From Palsa-343 sp036269135 (GTDB lineage: Bacteria > Acidobacteriota > Terriglobia > Terriglobales > Acidobacteriaceae): DNA of 64,000 nucleotides. The stretch covers positions 62,001 through 126,000 of the forward strand of contig DATASQ010000030.1 of the NCBI GenBank assembly GCA_036269135.1, in the 5' to 3' direction. The notes beneath the pieces are model-generated. The model searched no databases and was not told the origin of the DNA. It was given only the letters and a program-made list of their open reading frames with translations. Shown here one piece after another: positions 44,607-51,503 of the stretch (positions are counted from its first letter, which is position 1; each line of letters opens with the position of its first letter). The position numbers and the translations under genes are program-made.

Positions 44607-45383
44607 ATGAAGAAGCTTCAGCAGCTTGATCGGAACAGCGTCGTTCCTCTCTACTATCAGATTCAGGAACAGCTTCTGGAACGTATTCGGTCGGGAGAGT
44701 TTGCCGCGGGCCAGCCGCTGCCGCCGCTGCAGGAGATTGCCGCAACCCTCGGGGTTAGTCCCATGACGGCACGCCAGGCGATCAAATCTCTCTGCGACCT
44801 GGGAGTGCTCTACAGCCGCCAGGGCACAGGAACCTTTATCTCGGGAATGAAACTGGAGAAGGACTTTCGCCAGGTCCTGTCCTTCACTGAGGAGATGAAA
44901 GCGCGCGGATCCCGCCCTCGATCGCGCGTCCTGTCGTTCGAGACTCGCACCGCCAGCCGGGAAATTCAGGAAGCTCTGCGCCTCCGCACCGGCGATCAGG
45001 TTATCGAACTGCGTCGGGTTCGTCAGGCCAACGCATTGCCCATGGGTGTTGAGTGCAGTTCTCTGCCTTTGCAGCTTTGTCCGGGGCTTCTTGATACCTT
45101 CGACCCACGAACCTCTCTCTACAAGACGCTGGCTGAGCGCTACGGGCTGCATATGGCCATTGCCGACGAGGTAGTCGAGGTCGGCCTCGCGAATCGCGAG
45201 GAGGCTCGTCTGCTGCGCGTCAGTGAGAAAAGCCCTGTCTTCATTTTCACCCGGACCTCATACGTCCAGAGCGGTCAGCCGGTAGAGTATGTGAAAGCCA
45301 CCTATCGCGGGGACCGATACAAGATAGTCAATCGCCTGACGCGCCTCAACCGCGCGCTGCTAGCCTCCGCCCGGCCGATGTAA
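44607..45383 (+). CDS. GntR-family regulator with UTRA ligand-binding domain
   Basis: A 258-aa HutC-subfamily regulator, SD AAGGA. The N-terminal winged HTH (~10-78: PLYYQIQEQLLERIRSGEFAAG, SPMTARQAIKSLCDLGVL, RQGTGTFIS) precedes a UTRA domain (~95-245) with ALRLRTGDQVIELRRVRQANALPMGVE and VEYVKATYRGDRY. UTRA domains commonly bind phosphorylated sugars or amino sugars. It sits inside the carbohydrate operon and is the natural candidate for controlling it through the palindrome at 40003. Confidence 0.92.
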   Translation: MKKLQQLDRNSVVPLYYQIQEQLLERIRSGEFAAGQPLPPLQEIAATLGVSPMTARQAIKSLCDLGVLYSRQGTGTFISGMKLEKDFRQVLSFTEEMKARGSRPRSRVLSFETRTASREIQEALRLRTGDQVIELRRVRQANALPMGVECSSLPLQLCPGLLDTFDPRTSLYKTLAERYGLHMAIADEVVEVGLANREEARLLRVSEKSPVFIFTRTSYVQSGQPVEYVKATYRGDRYKIVNRLTRLNRALLASARPM

Positions 45384-45424
45384 CATCGGTCAGCTTTGTT
45401 ACTACAACTGAAGGGGACTTGTTT

Positions 45425-46177
45425 ATGCCTGAATTAGAGTATTTGACGCGCGTCACCGAGATCCTTGCCAAAATCCGTGATACCCAGAAAGGCCGGATTG
45501 ACGAGGCCGCCGCCCAGTTTGCCGGATCCATCGCATCGGGAGGGCGCGTCTACATGTTCGGCAGCGGACACTCGGTTATCCCGGTTCTGGATATCTTCCC
45601 GCGCTATGGGAGTTTTGTCGGGTTTTACCCTATCTACGATCCCCGGCTCATGTGGTCCAATGTGGTTGGACCGGGCGGCGCGCGGGAGCTGTTGTGGCTC
45701 GAACAACGTGAAGGTTATGTCAAGATTGTTCTCTCCAGTTACTCGCTTACCCCCAAGGATTCGATTCTGGTCTTTTCCCACGGAGGACTGAACGCCGCCG
45801 CGATTGAGGTTGGCATCGAGGCCCGCGAAAAGGGTGTTAAGGTCGTCTCCGTTTCCTCGCACGAGAATTACCATCAGGCTGCGGCCCGACATTCGACGGG
45901 AAAGAAGCTTGCCGACGTGTCGGACATTGCCATCGACAATTGCGTTCCCCCGGAAGACGCGTTGATCGCCGCCGACGGCATTCCCGAGAAGTTCGCCGCA
46001 GGATCTACCGTGGCCTCCGTATCCATCGCCATGACGCTGGTTGCCGAAACCGGCCGTCGTCTGGTTAAGGAAGGACGTCGTCCATCCACCTTCGTCTCGC
46101 CCAACGTTGGGCTGTCCCCCGATCACAATCAGCAGGTTTTTGGGGAATTTATGCGCAACGTCCAGCGCGAACGATAA
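45425..46177 (+). CDS. SIS-domain sugar isomerase-like protein
   Basis: A 250-aa protein; the ATG at 45425 is preferred over the in-frame TTG at 45419. The SIS (sugar isomerase) fold is recognised from GGRVYMFGSGHSVIPVLDIF, then KDSILVFSHGGLNAAAIEVGIEAREKGVKVVSVSS. It resembles single-SIS-domain proteins that isomerise or deaminate, or simply bind, phosphorylated (amino)sugars; the HGGLN turn is part of the sugar-phosphate site. In this operon it would act after the ROK kinase on an imported monosaccharide. Confidence 0.88.
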   Translation: MPELEYLTRVTEILAKIRDTQKGRIDEAAAQFAGSIASGGRVYMFGSGHSVIPVLDIFPRYGSFVGFYPIYDPRLMWSNVVGPGGARELLWLEQREGYVKIVLSSYSLTPKDSILVFSHGGLNAAAIEVGIEAREKGVKVVSVSSHENYHQAAARHSTGKKLADVSDIAIDNCVPPEDALIAADGIPEKFAAGSTVASVSIAMTLVAETGRRLVKEGRRPSTFVSPNVGLSPDHNQQVFGEFMRNVQRER

Positions 46178-46234
46178 CGATCGGGGCGATGCGGACTGGC
46201 GTCTGTACGACCACCCACCTAAGGGGAGAGTTTC

Positions 46235-46291
46235 ATGTCTGAAGCAGTCGTTCAAGCGAACAAGTTAGTCCCGGCGAGGGCTCGGGCGTGA
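46235..46291 (+). CDS. 18-codon ORF overlapping the glycosidase start (leader peptide or gene remnant)
   Basis: ATG at 46235 follows a very strong SD (AAGGGGAGAG, 4 bp away) and encodes MSEAVVQANKLVPARARA, stopping with TGA at 46289-46291. That TGA overlaps the GTG start of the downstream glycosidase (GTGA, 46288-46291). The SD here is clearly better than the glycosidase's own GAGGG. It could be a leader coupling translation, or the retained N-terminus of a lost gene; the basic, Ala-rich sequence is similar in style to N-termini of MFS transporters. Confidence 0.5.
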   Translation: MSEAVVQANKLVPARARA

Positions 46292-48570
46292 GAAACTCCC
46301 ACAGGTACATACTGTTTCTCCTCGGCGCAGTTCTGGCAGGCGCCTCTCTGGCTGCTGGCCAGGCCGCGCCGCAGGACAGTAATTCGTTCTATCCCGCAGC
46401 CGTATGGTATAGCGGAGGCAAGGCTCGCGCTCCCATGCTCGAGCCGGTGGATGCGACCAGCGGGCAGCGATGGGGCGCGGATCTGAACCAGATCAAGGCC
46501 GACGGCTTCAACACGGTGAAAACCTGGATTGACTGGCAAACCGGGGAACCAAGTCGCGGCCAATTCAATTTCGCCAATCTCGACCTGCTCATGCGCCTGG
46601 CCCATCAGCGGGGCCTGCGTGTGATTGTTCAGATCTATATGGATTCGGCGCCGGACTGGATTGGGCGTCTCTACCCGGAGGGCCGATTCGTCGACAGCAG
46701 CGGCGCCGTGATCACCTCACAATCCGCGCCGGGATACAGCCTCGATGATCCGGGCGTTCAGAAAGAAGCTATTGCTTTTCTCGAAGCTCTGGCTCGGGAG
46801 GCTAACCGCTCTCCCGCTCTGTACGGCTGGGATGTCTGGAGCGAGCCGCACGTCATCAACTGGGCGGAATTCCCCTATCTCAGCAATCCCGAATTCGGAT
46901 TCAATCCGTCCACCCAGGCCCGGTTTCGCGCCTGGTTGAAGAACAGATATCACACGCTGGCTGCGCTGAATAGCGCCTGGTATCGAACCTATACCAGCTG
47001 GGATGAGGTGGAAGCCCCGCGTTTCCCCACCATCCTCTCCTATACGGATTACATCGACTGGCGCATGTTTATCGACGACAAGCTCGCCGGCGATCTCGCC
47101 ATGCGCACCCGCGCCATTCGCAGCGCGGATCCCACGCATCCCATCGCCAGCCACTCCGATGCGCCGAGCCTCTTTACATCGCCCACGGATGGCTACGGCG
47201 AGCCGGACGATTTCAAAATGTCGGCCAGCACCGACTATTACGGCACCTCGATGTATCCCAAGCACTCCGAGTCCACGAAGCCCTGGTCCAACGCCTTTCT
47301 TGACACCGCGCTCGACTTCTCCCGTTCGGCAGGACACAGCCTGAACAAGGGCTTCTGGATCGGCGAGCTGCAGGCCGGCCAGGGAGCTACCGGGATGCGG
47401 ATTGCCGTTCCGGTGACTCCCGAGGACGAAACCTTCTGGATCTGGCAGGCGGTTGCGCATGGGGCGCGCGAGTTTGCCGTGTACTCCTGGTACCCGATGA
47501 GTTCCGGTTTCGAATCCAACGGCTACGGGCTCATTAACCTCGATGGCACCATCACCCCGCGCGCGCGTGCCGCCGGTAAAGCTGCGGCCATTGTCGCCCG
47601 CCATGCATCGAGCCTGCTGAACGCGACTCCCGCGTCCGCTCAGGTCGCTATCCTCTATAACCGGCTGTCTTACATGGTGGGCGGATCCCAGCCTTCAATG
47701 TCCAAACTCGGCCGCGCTCCCATTAACTCGGCGCTCGGTCTTCACGAGGCTTTTGCGGAAAAGCAGATACCGGTTGATTTCGTCTCTACAGAAAGCGTCG
47801 CGGCCGGAAAGCTGGGCCAGTATAAGATCCTCTTCGTCCCCTTTCCGGTGATGTTATCCGGCGATGTGGCGCAGGGAATCCGCCGCTATGTCGAAAACGG
47901 TGGCGTCGTGGTCGGCGAGGCACGTTTCGCCTGGAATAACGAACGAGGATTTGCCAGCGATGTGATTCCCGGGCTCGGGCTCGATAAGGTGTTTGGCGGA
48001 CGAGAGAAAGTCATTGCCCCTGAGGATCATGTCCATATCACCATGGATTCCTCCGCCGATCTGCCCGGCCTCAATGCAGCCACAACCATCGAAGGCGGCG
48101 CTTTTCAGGAGGCTCTCGATCCCTATCCGGGTTCGCGTGTCTTAGGGCGCTTTCAGGACGGCCAGCCAGCGATCCTCGAGAATTCCTTTGGCAAGGGGAA
48201 AGCTATCCTTATAGGATCCTTCACCGCCCTTGGTTACGATGAAGATCCTGATCCGGCCACGCAGAAATTTCTCGTCGCTCTCACCCGGCTTGCCGGTGTG
48301 TCGGCGCCCGTCACCGTTACCGGAGCGCCCGGCTCAGTCATGGAAGTCCGTCTGCTCGAGGGCCAGGGTGAGCAGATCGTCTTCGCGTTCAACGAATCCG
48401 AGCGCCCGGTGGATGCCTCTTTCTCCGTGAATGCCGGCGTGCCCGTGCAGCACGCAGTGGACTGGACCGACGACCAGCCAGTGCCGATCCAGCAGAATCA
48501 GGGCGTGGTCACGCTGCACAAGGCATTTACCCCGCGAGAGGTCTGGGTTGTCGATCTTCAGACCCGGTAG
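46288..48570 (+). CDS. Exported GH42-like beta-galactosidase-family glycoside hydrolase
   Basis: A 760-aa protein starting at GTG with signal peptide YILFLLGAVLAGASLAAG. The (beta/alpha)8 catalytic region (~35-440) carries WDVWSEPH, where E186 is the likely acid/base (family norm is N-E; here S-E), and FWIGELQAGQG with E360 as likely nucleophile. A middle trimerisation/glutamine-amidotransferase-like domain follows (~450-640; YKILFVPFPVMLSGDVAQGIRRYVENGGVVVGEARF in part), then a small C-terminal beta domain. It would hydrolyse a beta-galactoside or related glycoside in the periplasm. Its start overlaps the 18-codon ORF. Substrate cannot be fixed from sequence. Confidence 0.88.
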   Translation: MRNSHRYILFLLGAVLAGASLAAGQAAPQDSNSFYPAAVWYSGGKARAPMLEPVDATSGQRWGADLNQIKADGFNTVKTWIDWQTGEPSRGQFNFANLDLLMRLAHQRGLRVIVQIYMDSAPDWIGRLYPEGRFVDSSGAVITSQSAPGYSLDDPGVQKEAIAFLEALAREANRSPALYGWDVWSEPHVINWAEFPYLSNPEFGFNPSTQARFRAWLKNRYHTLAALNSAWYRTYTSWDEVEAPRFPTILSYTDYIDWRMFIDDKLAGDLAMRTRAIRSADPTHPIASHSDAPSLFTSPTDGYGEPDDFKMSASTDYYGTSMYPKHSESTKPWSNAFLDTALDFSRSAGHSLNKGFWIGELQAGQGATGMRIAVPVTPEDETFWIWQAVAHGAREFAVYSWYPMSSGFESNGYGLINLDGTITPRARAAGKAAAIVARHASSLLNATPASAQVAILYNRLSYMVGGSQPSMSKLGRAPINSALGLHEAFAEKQIPVDFVSTESVAAGKLGQYKILFVPFPVMLSGDVAQGIRRYVENGGVVVGEARFAWNNERGFASDVIPGLGLDKVFGGREKVIAPEDHVHITMDSSADLPGLNAATTIEGGAFQEALDPYPGSRVLGRFQDGQPAILENSFGKGKAILIGSFTALGYDEDPDPATQKFLVALTRLAGVSAPVTVTGAPGSVMEVRLLEGQGEQIVFAFNESERPVDASFSVNAGVPVQHAVDWTDDQPVPIQQNQGVVTLHKAFTPREVWVVDLQTR

Positions 48571-48632
48571 TCACCGTACACGGTCCGTGCCGGCCAACTT
48601 CGCCGGCACACTTCCCGCAGGAAGGACTCCTC

Positions 48633-49529
48633 ATGCCTGAGTACGTTCTGGCCGCCGACCTCGGTGCTACGAATATCCGAGTGGCCAGGGTGAGCCACAC
48701 GGGTCGCATCAGCCATCTGAAGCACGCGCCCACGCCTTCGTCGGGTGGCGCGGCTGTGGTCGAGGCGCTGGCGGCCCTGCTGCGTGAGCTTCCCGGCGAG
48801 AATGCGCAGGCGATCGGCGTGGATGTTCCCGGCCTCGCCTACGACAACGGCGATGTGTGGGCCCCGAATATCCGGGGATGGAAACGGATGCCCCTCCGCG
48901 ACCTCCTGCGCAGAAAACTGCGCCTGCCCGTGGTCGTGGACAGCGACCGCAACGCATTTGTAGTGGGAGAGGCCTGGAAGGGTGCCGCCCGCAACTGTAA
49001 GAACGTGGTCTTCCTCGCCATCGGGACCGGCATCGGCGCCGGCATCCTCGCCGACGGCCGCCTGCTGCGCGGAAGCGGAGAGCTGGCCGGCTGCCTTGGC
49101 TGGATGGCCGTTCGCGATCAATATCTCCCTCAATACCGCAGCGTTGGATGCTTCGAAACGCATGCCGCCGGACCTGGTATTGGTATCGCCGCCAGCCGCA
49201 AACTGCGGCGGCGCATCTCTGCCCAGGAAACAACTCGTCTGGCTGGGGAAGGGAATCCGCGAGCTCGCGAGGTTTTGCGCGAGGCCGGCGTCTACATCGG
49301 CCTCGCGCTGGCCAATCTCGTCAGCACTCTCAACCCGGAGATCATCGTTCTCGGAGGGGGTGTGGCGGACGCGGGAGATCTTATTCTGAAAACCGCGCGG
49401 CAAACCATGATCCGCTGGGGTCAGCCCATCGCTGTTCGCCAGGTCCGCCTGGAGCTCAGTCAGCTGGGCAATGCGGCGAGTCTGCTGGGAGCAGCCAGGC
49501 TCGCTTTCGATGGGATTCGGCATAGCTGA
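48633..49529 (+). CDS. ROK-family sugar kinase lacking the canonical zinc motif
   Basis: A 298-aa ASKHA-fold kinase: phosphate-1 loop LAADLGATNIRVA, VDVPGLAYDNGDVWAPNI, DSDRNAFVVGE (catalytic D), FLAIGTGIGAGILADG and NPEIIVLGGGVADAGD. The ROK zinc motif (GH...CxCGxxGCxE) is degraded: only VGCFETHAAG remains, and the GH is GC. So it probably does not bind zinc in the standard way. Likely phosphorylates the monosaccharide brought in by the adjacent MFS protein, feeding the SIS-domain protein. Co-directional with the glycosidase (62-bp gap). Confidence 0.9.
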   Translation: MPEYVLAADLGATNIRVARVSHTGRISHLKHAPTPSSGGAAVVEALAALLRELPGENAQAIGVDVPGLAYDNGDVWAPNIRGWKRMPLRDLLRRKLRLPVVVDSDRNAFVVGEAWKGAARNCKNVVFLAIGTGIGAGILADGRLLRGSGELAGCLGWMAVRDQYLPQYRSVGCFETHAAGPGIGIAASRKLRRRISAQETTRLAGEGNPRAREVLREAGVYIGLALANLVSTLNPEIIVLGGGVADAGDLILKTARQTMIRWGQPIAVRQVRLELSQLGNAASLLGAARLAFDGIRHS

Positions 49530-49586
49530 GCTTCCTGCCGTTGCCCGTAACCGATATCGCAGCCTGAAATCACGGAGGCGCGCCGA

Positions 49587-50756
49587 TTGAACGCACGAAC
49601 CACGACCCTCCCCGCCACCGCCAATGGCTCGCGCACCAGCCTGATCTTCACGATCTATGGCTGCATGTTTGTCTTCGGCCTTGTCCTGTTTCTCGCAGGC
49701 ACTCTGCTGCCCACGCTGCATATCAGTTATGAGCACGCTGGCAGGCTCGGCTCGCTGCCTCTTATCGGCATCCTGGCCGCCAGCGTGGTGGTCGGCCCCG
49801 TTCTCGACATTCACGGCGCAAAGCAGATGCTGATTGCGGCGCTGGTTCTCATCGCCGCTTCCCTGGCTTTGATCCCGGCTCTGGGGTCGTACTGGGAATT
49901 CGAGATCTGCTGTCTCGCCTATGGCTTCGGCGGCGGAATCCTCAACACCGCCACGAATGTCCTCATCTCCGACCTGCACGCCGAGAGCCGCACCCGCGCC
50001 CTCAATCTGCTGGGGTTCTTTTTCAGTGGAGGGGCGATCCTCGGGCCCCTGCTCATGTCCAATGTCGCGGGAGCGCTTTCCCCCGCGGTGGTGCTGCGTC
50101 TGCTCGCCGGGCTCACGGCCTTGCTGCTGATTCCGGTCCTCTTCTTCCGTTTTCCCCCGCCTCTGCAGGCCGGAGTGCGCGTGCGCAATCTGCTCGCCGT
50201 CCTTCATCAGCCGCTGGTATGGCTCTTCGGGCTCATCCTCATTTTCGAGTCGGGCAGCGAGAACTGCATGTTTGTCTGGAGCGGCAAATTCGTCAGCGAT
50301 GCCATGCATGCTCCGGCAGCCCAGGGCAGTCTGGCGCTGGCCTGCCTCGCTGCGGCTCTTGGATTCGGCCGCCTGGGCACGGTGCTCTGGCTGCGCTGGC
50401 TCGGCAATCGCGGCATGATCGCGCTGTCGGTCGCGTTGGTCCTCGCCGGCGTGCTGATCGCGGTCGGTGCGCGCAGCACGCCTCTCATGATCGTCGCCGT
50501 GACCGTCATCGGCCTGGGCATCTCCGCCATCTATCCCACGGTTCTGGGACTGGCCGGAGAACATTTTCCCGGAGAAACGGGAACCGCCTTCGGCGCCATC
50601 ATCGCCCTCAGCCTCCTGGGCGGCACAGCCGGACCGCTGCTGGGCGGCTACGCCATCAGCCACAGCCCGCTCAGCCTGCTCTGGGTTCCCGCTGTAGCGG
50701 CCGCCGCGGTTGGGCTCCTCACCGCTGTCACCGGCAGGGACCGGAGCCCTGCATAA
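49587..50756 (+). CDS. MFS sugar transporter
   Basis: A 389-aa protein from a TTG start (SD GGAGG 9 bp upstream). Twelve hydrophobic segments are visible; the segments FTIYGCMFVFGLVLFLAGTL and IGLGISAIYPTVLGLAGEHFPG are typical of the FucP/GlcP-like and SugE-type sugar MFS members. It would import the monosaccharide released by the glycosidase across the inner membrane. Last gene of the operon; it converges on the gene ending at 50880. Confidence 0.88.
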   Translation: MNARTTTLPATANGSRTSLIFTIYGCMFVFGLVLFLAGTLLPTLHISYEHAGRLGSLPLIGILAASVVVGPVLDIHGAKQMLIAALVLIAASLALIPALGSYWEFEICCLAYGFGGGILNTATNVLISDLHAESRTRALNLLGFFFSGGAILGPLLMSNVAGALSPAVVLRLLAGLTALLLIPVLFFRFPPPLQAGVRVRNLLAVLHQPLVWLFGLILIFESGSENCMFVWSGKFVSDAMHAPAAQGSLALACLAAALGFGRLGTVLWLRWLGNRGMIALSVALVLAGVLIAVGARSTPLMIVAVTVIGLGISAIYPTVLGLAGEHFPGETGTAFGAIIALSLLGGTAGPLLGGYAISHSPLSLLWVPAVAAAAVGLLTAVTGRDRSPA

Positions 50757-50879
50757 CGGAATTCCGCGACGATCTCTTCCGCGCCGGCCCGCTGTGCCTC
50801 CCAGGTTGGGCCGGGCAGCGGGTCGCGGCCCGACCGGAACGCAGGCGCGCTCCGGCTCGGGCCAGGGTGCGAAGCGGAA

Positions 50880-51455
50880 CTACGGAAGCGGTCCGCCGCT
50901 GACTGAGATCTTCGGTTGGGTGGCCTTAGTGTCGCAGGGTGTGGAGCCGTCGGAATAGGTAACGTTCAGCGTGTATTCCCCGGGCTGCGCGTCCGCGGGA
51001 ATCTTCACCTCAACCCAGTCTCCCGGCGCGACATCGTAATCCGTTTGAGCAAGCGGCCAGTTATTGGCATTCCCCGTTGACGGTGCGATGGTCGCGCTGA
51101 GCGAGGTGGTGTTGTGCCAGATGAAGTGATCGCCGGCAACGACCTGCACATCACTGCAGAAATTGGTGACATACTGGCGGGCGATGATGAGGGTCTGCGT
51201 CGTGACATCGGGATCGGCCGGCGTGCAGGTGAACGTGTACGCATTGGGAGCCGCCGCGCTGCCCGGCACCGACGCCGGGCAAGTGGGATTGCTGCTGGTG
51301 AGTTGATAGGGTGTTGTTGTCGAAAGCGGCCAGCTGCTCGACTGGATTGAGACGGCCCCGTTTTGCACTTCAGCGGTAGTGGCAAACCAGTTGAATGTTT
51401 CACCCGCGTAAACGACGACTTTTTCGCTGTAGGCGTTAAATTGACGCGTAGGCAT
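50880..51455 (-). CDS. Two-repeat beta-rich hypothetical protein
   Basis: A 191-aa protein without a signal peptide and with no recognised family. It contains an internal duplication: residues ~13-54 (VVVYAGETFNWFATT...WPL) align with ~103-146 (VQVVAGDHFIWHNTT...WPL), sharing the V-x-AG-[ED]-x-F-x-W-x-x-TT...WPL pattern. The second half adds DWVEVKIPADAQPGEYTLNVTYSDG, which has the look of a cupredoxin/Ig-like sandwich. Four cysteines (C59, C77, C100, C174) could form disulfides. It lies 48 bp downstream of the Ser/Thr kinase on the same strand, so it is likely co-transcribed with it. Confidence 0.7.
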   Translation of the reverse strand: MPTRQFNAYSEKVVVYAGETFNWFATTAEVQNGAVSIQSSSWPLSTTTPYQLTSSNPTCPASVPGSAAAPNAYTFTCTPADPDVTTQTLIIARQYVTNFCSDVQVVAGDHFIWHNTTSLSATIAPSTGNANNWPLAQTDYDVAPGDWVEVKIPADAQPGEYTLNVTYSDGSTPCDTKATQPKISVSGGPLP

Positions 51456-51503
51456 GCGCAGTTCCTTTCAGGGATGTGGTGGGATTGCACAGAGTGCGGG
51501 AAA

